Shown piece after piece: positions 45,515 through 56,027 of a stretch of 64,000 nucleotides of DNA. Position 1 is the stretch's first letter; each line of letters begins with the position of its first letter. This DNA comes from an uncultured Dorea sp. (GTDB lineage Bacteria; Bacillota; Clostridia; Lachnospirales; Lachnospiraceae). The position numbers and the translations under genes are program-made. The DNA lies in the NCBI GenBank assembly GCA_910587575.1, contig CAJULU010000003.1, positions 39,729-103,728 on the forward strand. The letters run 5' to 3'. The notes under the pieces were generated by a model that was given only the letters and a program-made list of their open reading frames with translations, was not told where the DNA came from and ran no database searches.

Positions 45515-46342
45515 GTGCATTATGAGTTGTACATAGACGTATTTTTTATGGAAAATTTTGCGATGGATTTTATCCTGCTTGTGATTGTACGCAAGATGAT
45601 GGGAAGTTCTGCTGCATACTGGCGGATCTGCCTTGGGGCGGTTTTCGGGGCGTTTCTGACCTGCCTTGCGGTGGCCCTGCCGGTTCCATATGCGTTTGTA
45701 AAACTCATACTGCTCCATGGACTGGTAAATATCGCAATGGTCAGAATCGGGATTCAGACCAAAGGATGGCAGGAACTTTTGAGGGCGTGGTTGATGCTCT
45801 ATATCAGCGGGTTCCTGGCAGGCGGGGTCTTTGGATTCCTCAGACAGTATGTCCGGGCGGGAAGTCTTTTTCTTGCTTTGGCTGTCGCCAGTTATTACGT
45901 GGTATCCGGTATCTGGAGCCTGGTGGTGTATCTGGGAAGGCAGAGCCGGTACAGATGCCGGGTGGTGCTGTCAGATGGAGGGAGGAGCGTTGCCGTGCAG
46001 GCTCTGATTGATACGGGCAACTGCCTGAAAGATGACATTACGGGAAAGCCGGTCAGTATTATTGACAAAAATGTAATCAGGAAACTAAGGGGAGAAAATG
46101 ACATAACAGGAATACGTTATATTTCATATCACTCTATCGGAAAAGCGGAAGGTGTAATGCCATTAGTGACGCTGGATGGGATGTATGTATGCAGAAAAGA
46201 AAAGGAATGGGTTGAAAAACCGCTGGCAGCCATCTGTGAGGGAGATATGACGGCTGACCGTTATGAGATGATTTTGAATCCTGATGTCTTAATAGGAGGG
46301 ATAGACTATGGTAATAAGAGTCGCAGTACCGCATCAATTTAA
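45515..46342 (+). CDS. spoIIGA: sigma-E processing peptidase SpoIIGA
   Basis: A 275-residue membrane aspartic peptidase. Five N-terminal helices ([13 protein letters not shown] onward) span the septum membrane; the C-terminal protease domain has Asp166 in ALIDTGNCL. Activated by SpoIIR from the forespore, it cuts pro-sigma-E in the mother cell. The frame is open from GTG 45479, but GTG 45515, after AAGG and giving [11 protein letters not shown], matches SpoIIGA starts. It overlaps sigE by 35 bases. Confidence 0.93.
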   Translation: MHYELYIDVFFMENFAMDFILLVIVRKMMGSSAAYWRICLGAVFGAFLTCLAVALPVPYAFVKLILLHGLVNIAMVRIGIQTKGWQELLRAWLMLYISGFLAGGVFGFLRQYVRAGSLFLALAVASYYVVSGIWSLVVYLGRQSRYRCRVVLSDGGRSVAVQALIDTGNCLKDDITGKPVSIIDKNVIRKLRGENDITGIRYISYHSIGKAEGVMPLVTLDGMYVCRKEKEWVEKPLAAICEGDMTADRYEMILNPDVLIGGIDYGNKSRSTASI

Positions 46343-47048
46343 ACTGAAAGTAGTTCCGGATTTCCGGACATTATTGTTCCCGGATAAGAAGGACGTCCAC
46401 TATATCGGAGGTTCGGATATCCTGCCTGCGCCGCTCAATACCAGCGAAGAGACGGCGGCGATTAATGATTTAGGCTCAGAGGATGACGAGTCGGCAAGAA
46501 AAATGCTGATTGAGCATAATCTGAGGCTGGTGGTCTACATTGCGAAAAAATTTGACAATACAGGGGTGGGTGTGGAAGATCTGATCTCCATCGGAACCAT
46601 CGGGCTGATCAAGGCCATCAATACGTTTAACCCGGAAAAAAATATCAAGCTGGCGACCTATGCGTCCCGATGTATCGAAAACGAAATTCTGATGTATCTG
46701 CGCAGAAATAATAAGACGAAGATGGAAGTGTCCATTGACGAGCCGTTAAACGTGGACTGGGACGGCAATGAACTGCTTCTGTCAGATATTCTGGGGACGG
46801 AGGAGGATACCATCTACAAGGATCTGGAAAATGAAGTAGAAAGGAAACTCCTGATTAAGGCGATCAGCCGTCTCTCGGGAAGGGAGCGGACGATTATCAA
46901 GATGCGGTTCGGCCTGGGAATGCCGGATGGAGAGGAGCGGACCCAGAAGGAGGTTGCAGATATTCTGGGGATTTCCCAGTCGTACATATCGAGGCTGGAG
47001 AAGAAGATTATGCAGAGGCTGAAGCGGGAGATGGTAAAGTATTCTTAA
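46308..47048 (+). CDS. sigE: RNA polymerase sigma-E factor (pro-sigma-E)
   Basis: A 246-residue mother-cell sigma factor. The N-terminal pro-sequence contains [13 protein letters not shown], like the SpoIIGA cut region of B. subtilis; region 2 reads [23 protein letters not shown] and region 4 [18 protein letters not shown]. It drives early mother-cell genes, which in B. subtilis include cotJABC. ATG 46308 follows AGGAGGG. sigG, which follows in many clostridia, is not present here. Confidence 0.97.
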   Translation: MVIRVAVPHQFKLKVVPDFRTLLFPDKKDVHYIGGSDILPAPLNTSEETAAINDLGSEDDESARKMLIEHNLRLVVYIAKKFDNTGVGVEDLISIGTIGLIKAINTFNPEKNIKLATYASRCIENEILMYLRRNNKTKMEVSIDEPLNVDWDGNELLLSDILGTEEDTIYKDLENEVERKLLIKAISRLSGRERTIIKMRFGLGMPDGEERTQKEVADILGISQSYISRLEKKIMQRLKREMVKYS

Positions 47049-47127
47049 GGTATACCGGACTCTGGTTAATAAAGTATAGAAAACAACCCTGGATGGTGCT
47101 ATAATAAAAAGAAAAGGGGTTGGAGAG

Positions 47128-48735
47128 ATGAGACTTGAGTTTATTGGGGCGGCTCATGAAGTGACTGGAAGCTGTCATTATCTGAATGCATGCGGAAAGA
47201 ATATTCTGATTGACTGTGGTCTGGAGCAGGGACCAGACCTGTACGAGAACCAGGAAATGCCGGTATCTGCGGGTGAGATTGACTATGTTCTTCTGACACA
47301 TGCCCATATTGACCACTCTGGCAGGATCCCACTTCTGTGCAGGCAGGGATTTGCGGGAGAGATCGTCACCACCTTCGCCACGTCAGACCTGTGCAGCATC
47401 ATGCTCCGTGACAGCGCCCACATCCAGGAGTTTGAGGCAGAGTGGAGGAACCGGAAAGGAAAGAGAAGCGGGGAGGCGTTGTTTGAACCGCTGTATACCA
47501 TGGAAGATGCGGATGCTGCTATCAAGCTGCTGGCTCCATGCGACTATGAGCAGCGGATTACCCTGTGCGAAGGGATTGAGGTACAGTTCCATGACATGGG
47601 ACATTTACTGGGGTCGGCGAGTATCGAGGTGTGGGTTACGGAGGAAGGGGTGACAAAGAAGATTGTCTTCTCTGGTGACGTGGGAAATGCAAACCAGCCG
47701 ATTATCAGAGAACCGCAGAAGGTGAAGGAAGCGGACTATATTGTCATTGAGTCCACCTATGGGGACAGAACTCACGGGGACGTGATCCCGGACTATATCG
47801 GTGAATTTACAAGAATCCTGAGAGAGACTTTTGCCAGAGGGGGCAATGTGGTGATTCCGTCATTTGCCGTAGGACGTACCCAGGAGCTTCTGTATTTTAT
47901 CCGGGAGATTAAGGAGAAGGATCTGCTGCCGGAGTTCCGGGGATTCGAGGTCTATGTGGATAGTCCGCTGGCCATTGGGGCAACAAATGTGTTCAATAAA
48001 AATGTGAAGTCCTGTTTTGACGAAGAGGCAATGGCGCTGGTGGAACGGGGAATCAACCCGTTGCTGTTCCCGGGGCTTAAGACTACCATCACCAGCGATG
48101 AGTCCCGGATGATTAATTTCGATGAGAAGCCCAAGGTGATTCTGTCGGCCTCCGGTATGTGCGAGGCAGGACGTATCCGTCATCATCTGAAACATAATCT
48201 GTGGCGTCCGGAGTGTACCATCTGTTTTGTGGGCTATCAGGCAGTGGGGACTTTAGGGCGTAAGCTGATTGAGGGAGCGCAGAGCGTGAAGCTGTTTGGG
48301 GAAGATATTACGGTGAATGCAAAGATTGAGACGCTCCGGGGAATCAGCGGGCATGCGGATATGAACGGTCTGCTGGACTGGCTGAAAGGATTTGAGAACA
48401 GACCGGAACGAGTGTTTGTAGTACATGGTGAGGATCAGGTGACGGATCATTTTGCACGACTTGTGGAGGAGACGATCGGGTGTCCGGCGTTTGCACCATA
48501 TTCAGGCGGGACGGTGGATCTCATGACGAATGAGATCTTAACGGAAGGCTTAAAGATTCCTAAGAAAGCAGCAGAGAAGCCCGCCAGATCTAGGGCGATC
48601 CAGGCGTTCCAGCGGGTGGTTGCAGCTGCAAAGAGGCTGCTTGAGGTGGTCTATAAGAATGAAGGGCTGGCCAATAAGGAACTGGCGAAGTTTGAGACGC
48701 AGATCCAGAATCTGGCGGATAAGTGGGACCGGTAA
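47128..48735 (+). CDS. beta-CASP metallo-beta-lactamase RNase (CPSF73/Ysh1-like)
   Basis: A 535-residue metallo-hydrolase. The MBL motif is THAHIDHSG (about 57-65), then DMGHLLGSASIEV and SGDVGN; the beta-CASP part has STYGDRTH, VIPSFAVGRTQELL, SGMCEAGRI and ISGHADMNGL. It resembles the processing-type RNases widespread in Firmicutes. ATG 47128 follows AAAAGGGG. A single gene after sigE. Confidence 0.92.
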   Translation: MRLEFIGAAHEVTGSCHYLNACGKNILIDCGLEQGPDLYENQEMPVSAGEIDYVLLTHAHIDHSGRIPLLCRQGFAGEIVTTFATSDLCSIMLRDSAHIQEFEAEWRNRKGKRSGEALFEPLYTMEDADAAIKLLAPCDYEQRITLCEGIEVQFHDMGHLLGSASIEVWVTEEGVTKKIVFSGDVGNANQPIIREPQKVKEADYIVIESTYGDRTHGDVIPDYIGEFTRILRETFARGGNVVIPSFAVGRTQELLYFIREIKEKDLLPEFRGFEVYVDSPLAIGATNVFNKNVKSCFDEEAMALVERGINPLLFPGLKTTITSDESRMINFDEKPKVILSASGMCEAGRIRHHLKHNLWRPECTICFVGYQAVGTLGRKLIEGAQSVKLFGEDITVNAKIETLRGISGHADMNGLLDWLKGFENRPERVFVVHGEDQVTDHFARLVEETIGCPAFAPYSGGTVDLMTNEILTEGLKIPKKAAEKPARSRAIQAFQRVVAAAKRLLEVVYKNEGLANKELAKFETQIQNLADKWDR

Positions 48736-49041
48736 AAGGTTTCCGGCTTCCGGCTCTGCCTGTGTGCGGCTGTAAGAAGTGAATCATGAGAATCAGAAAT
48801 AGAAACCAGGTGCAGTGAAAGAGAGCTGCCCTGGTTTTATTATTTGTACTAGATATAGTGGTCAGTACAAAAGGTTTACATAATTTACAAAAAATTCATA
48901 AAATTGTAAATTTTAACGTTAATTTATGTTGATGTTCAGACGATATTTATGATATATTTATGCCTGGGGAGTTAGGCAGAAGGCTGCCTGGATGAACCTG
49001 TAAATATAGAAAATAAGGGGTGTAAGGGAAAGGAGAGAAGT
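48736..49041. other. intergenic region ahead of the M60 protease gene
   Basis: About 300 bases. It holds a CTAGATATAGTGGTCA motif (near 48849-48864), which recurs in near-identical form upstream of spoIIGA (45361). A possible promoter is TTGATG (48929-48934) with TATATT (48953-48958), followed by an AGGCAG/CTGCCT hairpin (48975-48990). No gene. Confidence 0.5.
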
Positions 49042-52000
49042 ATGAAGCGGATAGTTTCATTCATGCTGGCGGCGGTGCTGGTACTCGCACCATGTATGCA
49101 GAGTTTCGCAACGGGTGATGTGCCGTCAGCGGAGGGGTCTGCAGGCCCGCAGGATCCGACGCCGCCGGGCGGACCGGATCAGAAAACGCTGACGGATGGA
49201 CCGGATCAGTCAACGGTGACAGACGGGACAACGGACAGTGATGCAGGCAATGGCAATGGGGGCGGAAATACGCCGGTTCCACAAGAGCCAGTGCCGCCGT
49301 TGGGAACGGGCATCAATTCGGGAGATATTTCCGGAATACTGCCTGTAGGAGAACTGGATACTGAGAAAACTGGAGAGGGTGTGACAAAAGGTCAGATTGA
49401 TGTCTACATTATGCAGACTCTGATTTTTAAGGATAAGATCACATATACCGTTTCTCTGAAGGATCCAGGTAATAAGGAAAAGACGCAGGATATCGAGTTT
49501 GAGAAGAATTCTTCAGAACTGAAAAAAGGAGTCACCTTTGATAATCTGGAGGATGGAAGCTATACACTGTCAATCTCTGCGCCAGGTTACCGTACCAGGG
49601 TGCGGACGATTGATGTTAAGGGGCTTGCATACAAGCTGACATATTCCACTGGATTTTTAGACGGTTATGAATATGTAGCAGGCCAGAATCACCCGGGAGC
49701 TCTTCGGATCGGCGATGTGAATGCTGACGGAGAAATCGACGATACGGATAAAAAGCTGCTGGTTGACAAGATTGATTCCAAGGAGATCTACGATGAGAAT
49801 GATAAAGAAATCCCTGGAGATCTGAATCTGGACGGACAGGTGGATCTTGAAGATCTGAACTACTTTGTTCAGGGATATTTTAAGCCGGGAGAGAGCAAAG
49901 AGGCAGGCGCCACCATAGAGACCATTGTGCCGGCATCTGCAATCAAGAGTAAGGCGGATGAAAAGACGAAGGCAGAGGGGCTTGATTATCTGTCCAGAGG
50001 AGAAGGCGGTGCGAAACTCAGCACGGCAAATGGAAACCCGATCTCGAAGGAGAATCCGGTTACCGTGGAGTTTGAATTTGAGGAAGGCGTCTATTCAGAC
50101 GGAATCGTGATTGATTCCAGCGAGGAGAATCCGATTGAGACCGGAGATCTTCGGATTGAATATACTTATAAGGATGAGTCTGGAAAGGTAGTGGAGGCCG
50201 ATCCGGTTCAGGTGCCGCTTACGCAGCATGACGTACATACGTTACTTACCTATGAAGGAGTAGATGTACAGAAGGATGAATATGGAAATATCGTGATTAA
50301 TCTGGGAAGCCAGATTGCGGTTAAGAGGGTGACGTTTACCATTACCGGAACGAGGAAGAATAATAATCTGGCAGAGATCTCCAGGGTAGAGTTCGTGAAC
50401 GGTATGGAGAACCGGATTCCGGAGCCGCCAAGGGATATTCCGAACCTTCATGAGCCTGTGGCTGGGAATAAATCATTTACCGTGTCCTGGGATCCCAGTG
50501 TGAATGTTACAGGATATGAAGTGAAGATCAAAGGTCCTGTGGGAGAGGAAGAGAATCTGGAGACTGTAGAAGTCATCGTACCGGTAAGAGGATGTTTCCT
50601 CTCTGTATCGTCGTTGAACGAAGGCAAACTCGTGAATAAGCAGGAATACGAGGTAAGCGTACAGTCTGTCAACGGAGCCTGGAAGAGCGGTTACAGCCAG
50701 ATCAGGAAGGTTACGCCAAAGGTAGACAAGAAGCCGGATGCACCGGATTATGTGAGTGTAGTGGGAAGGTATAAGGCCATTGACGTGTCCTGGAAGAAGA
50801 CGAAGGATACGGATTACTTCCATGTATACTATAAAGAGGCCGGTGAGGATGCCTTTACAAAGATTGAAGAGAAGATTGAGGACAGTAAGTATACCATCCA
50901 GGATCTGAAAGACAAGGCAGATTACGATATTTATGTGACGGGCGTGAATTCCGAAGGAGAGAGTAATCCGTCAAAGGTCTATACAGCCTCAACCCAGGAT
51001 CCGAAACCGGCACAGATGCCGAAGTACAAGCTGCTGAACCGGGCGGACGAGGGAAAGGTAAGCGAGAAGATTGTCAGTGCGAAGTTTGGCGGAGGCGGTA
51101 TGGTAGACAGTCCGTTGGATACGGAGAAAGATACAGCATGGGGAGCTGTCGATAATTCGCCTACCTCTCATTACTTTATGAATACCTGGGATGGCGGCGG
51201 ATATAATCCAATGGGCGGACGAGGCCTTACCTTTGAGTTTGACAAGGCGTATAAGATGGACCGGCTTGCATTGCAGGAGGTGACGCCGCAGAGCCAGAAT
51301 TATGGTTACGCCCAGGTAAGATACTGGGATGCGGCAGGGCAGTCTCATGATATCCCGAGAGGTTCCATGCGTGTCATTAAAAAGGCTGATTCGGAAGGAC
51401 GTGCGTACTATGTGCTGAAATTCCCGGGAGCCATTGAGGCAAAGAAGATTCAGTTTGCGCTTTCCCGTGTCTATGTATACGGAACCATCTCTATTTCAGA
51501 GGTATACTTCTATGAGTATGATACGATTGAAGAGGAGATTATGGCGCTCTATGGGGATGATCTCCACACGGAACTGAAAGAAAGCGTAACACAGGATACG
51601 ATTGACGCACTGAAAAAGAGGGTCGAGACGAAGGATCCTGTCAGCAAGGAATTCCATCCGGATCAGGAATATCTGAAGCGTGAACTTCAGAACGCGCAGG
51701 ATATTCTGGATGCAAAGAATCTGGGCAGAACGGTAAAGGTGTATAACACGATCAATACGAAGGACGTAGGACGCGGATTTGGCGGCCTGAATGCATGGCA
51801 GCCTCTTGGTGTGACGGCAGCGGCAGGTGAGGAGATCACGGTCTATGTCGGACATAACAGTAAGAGAGCCGGTGATAGCACGAATCTGCAGCTTGTAAGT
51901 ACACAGTACCATTCAGAAGCGGCTTCCATGTTCCAGGTGGTGGCAACGCTGAAGGTGGGACGTAATGATATTACGGTTCCGAAACTGTGGTCAATGAAAG

Positions 52001-54462
52001 CAGAAGCCGGAGGAGCCTTATATGTCCAGTATACCAATAACAATGCAAACGATCAGTATGCAGTACGTGTAAGCGGAGGCGTGCAGGTGCCGATGCTGGA
52101 TCTGTATCAGGTGATGGATGCGGATCATGCTGCAGAACGTCAGAGCAGGGCGGAAGCATACATTAAGGAACTGGAAACCTATGTGGCCCAGATTGAGAAG
52201 AAGCATGACGAGGTACACAAGAATTCCACGAACAAGCTTGTACAGTATGACTATAAAGCCAATGACTGTATCCTGGGAGCTTCTGACATTATGCTGAATA
52301 CCATGATGTTCTCTCTTCCGGCACAGCAGATTCTGGCAGGAACCGGAAGCGGCAGTACGGCAGATAAGGCGAAGAAGCTGGTAACTTCCATGGAAGCGAT
52401 GGAGAACATGATGTATCTGTTCTACCAGCACAAGGGCCTGAACAACAGTGCGGCGGATGCGAAAGACCGCTTCCCGATTAACCATCTGAATATCCGTTAT
52501 CAGACCATGTTCGCAGGAGCGTTCATGTATGCATCCGGCAACCATATTGGTATTGAGTATCCGGAAGCAGCGGGAATGATGGGCGGTGTGACCGTGGAAG
52601 CAGATGAGGCTGGAAAGTATATAAGCGGCCGGTATTACGGATGGGGAATCGCCCATGAGATCGGTCACTGTATCAACCAGGGTACTTATGCGGTTGCAGA
52701 GATTACGAACAACTACTTCTCTGTGCTTGCACAGGCTAAGGATACGAATGATTCCGTACGCTTTAAGTATGAGAATGTATATGATAAGGTAACATCGGGA
52801 GCAAAAGGCCGTGCTTCCAACGTATTTACCCAGTTAGGTATGTACTGGCAGTTACATCTTGCTTATGACAAGGGCCTGAACTTTAAGACATATCCGGATT
52901 ATAACGAGCAGCTTGCGAATCTGTTCTTTGCCAGGGTGGATACTTATTCCAGAAATCCGGGCAAGGCGCCAACGCCGAATGATGTGATACTCTCGCTTTG
53001 CGGTGACAAGGATCAGGATCTGATGCGTCTGGCCTGTGCGGCGGCGGAGAAGGATATTCTTGAGTTCTTCGAACGCTGGGGAATGACGCCTAATGCGGAT
53101 ACGGTAAATTATGCGGGACAGTTCCCGAAGGAGACGAGAGCGATTTATTATGTGAATGATGAATCCAGAGTATATCGTCTTGCAAATCCGTCTAGTCCGC
53201 TGAATACGGAAGGAACCACGCCGGCGGTGGGTACCGGGACAAAAGCAGTCGTTAATAAAGATGCGGCAAACAAGGTAGATCTGACTCTGGACTCCACGCT
53301 GAATGCAAAGGATGTCCTTGGATACGAGATCGTACGCTGCTTCACTTCCAACGGAGAGGTAGAGAAAGAAGTGGCTGGATTTGCAACCGGAAGTACATTC
53401 ACGGATACGATTACGACTGTGAACAACCGTGTTGTGACCTATGAGGTGACTGTGATTGACCAGCATCTGAACCGCTCGGCGACAAAGACGCTGGATCCGG
53501 TGAAGATCAAACATGAAGGAAACCTGGATAAGACTTACTGGAGTATTACTACCGATAAATTAGAGGCTACCAGTAAGATCACAGAAGATGAGGGAACTGA
53601 CAAAGAGGATAGCTGCGGCCCGGCCGAGGAAGATCCGATTATGGCTGCAGTGGACAACAAGACCGCAACAACCTATACAGGTAAGGTGTTGGATGCAAAT
53701 GCGGAAGTTGTGATGGAACTGAACCAGACTGTTACGGTATCCGGCTTCAAATATACGGCAGAGAGCGGCACAGCGGTTAAGGATTACAGTATTTATGTCC
53801 GTAATGAAAAGAATGAATGGGTCGAGGCAGCAGCCGGAACCTTTAAAGACAAGACCAATACGGTGAACTTTGGTATTGAAGGCAGCAGTAATATTGCGTT
53901 ATATCAGACTTCTGCAGTGAAGCTGGCTATTAAGAACCAGAAAGGCGCTGAGATTGCCATATCTGAGCTGGATGTACTGGGTGTGACCGGAGATGACGTG
54001 GAATTCCGCAAGACGGAAGGTGACGGTACGACTGCCATCGGAACACTGGCTGCTGATTATGTGTATGGAACAAATGCGGCAAAAGACGTGATTCCGAAAG
54101 GTTCTGTCGTATTTACCGGAAGGTACAAGGGTAACGCGGCATTCAATGTTGTGATTCTGTATGACCAGGACGGAAATATTGTAGGCGGTCTGAAAGAAAA
54201 CGATGAACTGAAGGCAACACAGGTACTTTTCTCGGATGTGGATGATTCGGGCGGTGACATTCAGGATGATTTTGACGGAACGTGGATTTACTGGATTGAT
54301 CCGGAGGATGCGGCTTTGAAGAGTCTGGAATCTGTCCGTGCAGAGTTATACCGTGTGGATGATGCGTTAGGAAACGGCGGCCAGCGTCTGGTCAGCGACT
54401 GTATCTTTGAAAAAATGCCGGAGACACTTCCCGACATTACATTGAGCGGCAAGAAGAATTAA
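49042..54462 (+). CDS. secreted multidomain M60 metalloprotease with dockerin
   Basis: A 1806-residue exported protein; signal peptide to about residue 24, then a Gly/Pro/Thr linker. A dockerin lies at about 229-285: two calcium loops, DVNADGEIDDTDKKLL and DLNLDGQVDLEDLNYF. Then discoidin-like and two fibronectin III domains (about 470-660), a second F5/8-type domain (about 680-835) and the peptidase domain. The catalytic motif HEIGHCINQG is at residues 1205-1214, the M60/enhancin type that cuts mucin glycoproteins. C-terminal carbohydrate-binding-like domains follow. There is no anchor of its own; the next gene, 19 bases on, encodes an anchored partner. Confidence 0.88.
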   Translation: MKRIVSFMLAAVLVLAPCMQSFATGDVPSAEGSAGPQDPTPPGGPDQKTLTDGPDQSTVTDGTTDSDAGNGNGGGNTPVPQEPVPPLGTGINSGDISGILPVGELDTEKTGEGVTKGQIDVYIMQTLIFKDKITYTVSLKDPGNKEKTQDIEFEKNSSELKKGVTFDNLEDGSYTLSISAPGYRTRVRTIDVKGLAYKLTYSTGFLDGYEYVAGQNHPGALRIGDVNADGEIDDTDKKLLVDKIDSKEIYDENDKEIPGDLNLDGQVDLEDLNYFVQGYFKPGESKEAGATIETIVPASAIKSKADEKTKAEGLDYLSRGEGGAKLSTANGNPISKENPVTVEFEFEEGVYSDGIVIDSSEENPIETGDLRIEYTYKDESGKVVEADPVQVPLTQHDVHTLLTYEGVDVQKDEYGNIVINLGSQIAVKRVTFTITGTRKNNNLAEISRVEFVNGMENRIPEPPRDIPNLHEPVAGNKSFTVSWDPSVNVTGYEVKIKGPVGEEENLETVEVIVPVRGCFLSVSSLNEGKLVNKQEYEVSVQSVNGAWKSGYSQIRKVTPKVDKKPDAPDYVSVVGRYKAIDVSWKKTKDTDYFHVYYKEAGEDAFTKIEEKIEDSKYTIQDLKDKADYDIYVTGVNSEGESNPSKVYTASTQDPKPAQMPKYKLLNRADEGKVSEKIVSAKFGGGGMVDSPLDTEKDTAWGAVDNSPTSHYFMNTWDGGGYNPMGGRGLTFEFDKAYKMDRLALQEVTPQSQNYGYAQVRYWDAAGQSHDIPRGSMRVIKKADSEGRAYYVLKFPGAIEAKKIQFALSRVYVYGTISISEVYFYEYDTIEEEIMALYGDDLHTELKESVTQDTIDALKKRVETKDPVSKEFHPDQEYLKRELQNAQDILDAKNLGRTVKVYNTINTKDVGRGFGGLNAWQPLGVTAAAGEEITVYVGHNSKRAGDSTNLQLVSTQYHSEAASMFQVVATLKVGRNDITVPKLWSMKAEAGGALYVQYTNNNANDQYAVRVSGGVQVPMLDLYQVMDADHAAERQSRAEAYIKELETYVAQIEKKHDEVHKNSTNKLVQYDYKANDCILGASDIMLNTMMFSLPAQQILAGTGSGSTADKAKKLVTSMEAMENMMYLFYQHKGLNNSAADAKDRFPINHLNIRYQTMFAGAFMYASGNHIGIEYPEAAGMMGGVTVEADEAGKYISGRYYGWGIAHEIGHCINQGTYAVAEITNNYFSVLAQAKDTNDSVRFKYENVYDKVTSGAKGRASNVFTQLGMYWQLHLAYDKGLNFKTYPDYNEQLANLFFARVDTYSRNPGKAPTPNDVILSLCGDKDQDLMRLACAAAEKDILEFFERWGMTPNADTVNYAGQFPKETRAIYYVNDESRVYRLANPSSPLNTEGTTPAVGTGTKAVVNKDAANKVDLTLDSTLNAKDVLGYEIVRCFTSNGEVEKEVAGFATGSTFTDTITTVNNRVVTYEVTVIDQHLNRSATKTLDPVKIKHEGNLDKTYWSITTDKLEATSKITEDEGTDKEDSCGPAEEDPIMAAVDNKTATTYTGKVLDANAEVVMELNQTVTVSGFKYTAESGTAVKDYSIYVRNEKNEWVEAAAGTFKDKTNTVNFGIEGSSNIALYQTSAVKLAIKNQKGAEIAISELDVLGVTGDDVEFRKTEGDGTTAIGTLAADYVYGTNAAKDVIPKGSVVFTGRYKGNAAFNVVILYDQDGNIVGGLKENDELKATQVLFSDVDDSGGDIQDDFDGTWIYWIDPEDAALKSLESVRAELYRVDDALGNGGQRLVSDCIFEKMPETLPDITLSGKKN

Positions 54463-54481
54463 GCGATAAAAGGAGTAGAAC

Positions 54482-55717
54482 ATGAAGAAATTTAGATTAG
54501 GTATGATAATGGCAGTGTTCGCATTTATCGCAATGCTGCCGCTGCGGGTATCCGCAGAAGAAACAAAGGAAAAGGAGGTGGGCGTCACCTGTACGCCCAC
54601 CAATGAAAGCAGGACAGAATATTCCATGGAATTATATATTCCCAATGCGGCAAAAGAAGAGATTGCGGCATTAAGCCTGGAGCTTGAGGTGGATGTGGAT
54701 TCAAATGTAACGGCAAATGGTTTTAACGATCCGGTGGTGACATTCAGTCAGGAAGTGACCGGTAGGGCCAAGGTATATGAGTCCCGCTATCAGAGTTCTC
54801 TGAATATCTATATCGCAGGAATCGAGTCTCTTTTTAATGAGGACGATACCCTCAATATCGGGACCGTGTCTTTGCAGACCGTGTCTGGCGAGGATGTGGC
54901 GTTATCCGGAGTCAGACTGGCGGATGACGAGGATGCGATCATGGTAGTCCGGGGATGGGGCGATGCAGAAGCGGTATCCAGGGAGATCTGGGAAGACAAT
55001 ACAGAGGATCCTGGCCCGGAGACTCCGCCGAATCCGGATGAGAAAGTAGAATCCGAGTTTACGGCGCCCGATGGATCTGAGATTACGGTTTCAGAGAAAA
55101 GTGAAAAGGTGATCAAAAAGAGTGTGCTTGCTTATCTGCAGGAGTATTATGCAGATAAGCTTGCAGAACTGGGGAATGATTACAAGGTTGTTTCCAGATT
55201 AAATCTGTCGAATCTGTCAGAAGATGAGATTGATCAGGCAGTGAAGAATGCGTTTTCTGCCGTGTTAAACGGAAAGAAGATTGGTCAGTATTATGATATC
55301 AGCATTACGGCTGACGTGATCAAAGACGGCGAAGTAGTGCTGGGACTTGGTAATATTGCGATTCCGCAGATGCAGGAAAAGATTGATCTGACGCTGAGGA
55401 TTCCGGAGACTGTGAGAAAATCCGGACGCACTTACCAGATGTTCCATTGTAAGGCTGATACGATGGCAGAGGCTCTTGCGACTTCAAGTGGGAAAGACAA
55501 TACGGTTACGTTCAGTACGGATTCCTTCTCTCCATTTGCTCTGGCTTATGCAGAAAAGGGCAGCGGAGGAGGCTCTTCTGAACCAGACGGATCCGACGGT
55601 ACAAAACCATCTAAATCAGCAAAGACTGGAGATGGGGCAGATATGATGATATACCTCATCCTAGGAATGGCATCGCTGCTTGGCGTTCTGGCAATGAAAA
55701 AGTATAGAACAGAATAG
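54482..55717 (+). CDS. sortase-type anchored protein with cohesin-like domain
   Basis: A 411-residue surface protein with signal peptide (ends near RVSAEE). Residues about 30-160 show a beta-rich pattern like cohesins (LSLELEVDVDSNVTANGF, then YIAGIESLFNEDDTLNIGTVSL split over two strands). A second domain (about 190-360) is unknown. A Gly/Ser/Asp linker is followed by SAKTGD, a hydrophobic helix and a basic tail, a non-canonical sortase signal. Adjacent to a dockerin protease, it may hold that enzyme at the cell surface. The cohesin assignment rests on pattern only. Confidence 0.65.
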   Translation: MKKFRLGMIMAVFAFIAMLPLRVSAEETKEKEVGVTCTPTNESRTEYSMELYIPNAAKEEIAALSLELEVDVDSNVTANGFNDPVVTFSQEVTGRAKVYESRYQSSLNIYIAGIESLFNEDDTLNIGTVSLQTVSGEDVALSGVRLADDEDAIMVVRGWGDAEAVSREIWEDNTEDPGPETPPNPDEKVESEFTAPDGSEITVSEKSEKVIKKSVLAYLQEYYADKLAELGNDYKVVSRLNLSNLSEDEIDQAVKNAFSAVLNGKKIGQYYDISITADVIKDGEVVLGLGNIAIPQMQEKIDLTLRIPETVRKSGRTYQMFHCKADTMAEALATSSGKDNTVTFSTDSFSPFALAYAEKGSGGGSSEPDGSDGTKPSKSAKTGDGADMMIYLILGMASLLGVLAMKKYRTE

Positions 55718-55737
55718 GATTTACAGGTAAGAATGAA

Positions 55738-55765
55738 CGGCTGTCCGCTTAGGGCAGCCGTTTTT
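55738..55765 (+). terminator. terminator of the M60/cohesin operon
   Basis: CGGCTGTCC pairs with GGGCAGCCG around GCTTA, then TTTTT. Confidence 0.9.
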
Positions 55766-55857
55766 CAGAGTGTCAGCAAGTATTTTACAGGTATAGATTG
55801 ATACAGAATATGCATACTATTAGCAGGAAATATCTTGCTGAAAGGAGCATATAAAGT

Positions 55858-56022
55858 ATGAAGGAACTGAAACTTGACCTTCTCCCAGGTAATCTCTATG
55901 CAGCCAGAAAGAAGGAGCAGCAGAGCAAAGAGGCGGAGAAGAAAAAACGTGAACCACAGAAAAACATCGTCAGGATTGAGAACGTATCAAAAGCTGACGC
56001 AATCGACGGGAATGGACGGTAG
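55858..56022 (+). CDS. small charged protein upstream of the hydrogenase-like gene
   Basis: A 54-residue ORF starting MKELKLDLLPGNLYAARKK and ending ADAIDGNGR. AAAGGAGC lies nine bases before its ATG, and it ends five bases before the hydrogenase-like start. The lysine/glutamate-rich middle suggests a helix. The family is unknown; close coupling suggests a partner or leader peptide. Confidence 0.65.
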   Translation: MKELKLDLLPGNLYAARKKEQQSKEAEKKKREPQKNIVRIENVSKADAIDGNGR

Positions 56023-56027
56023 AGACA

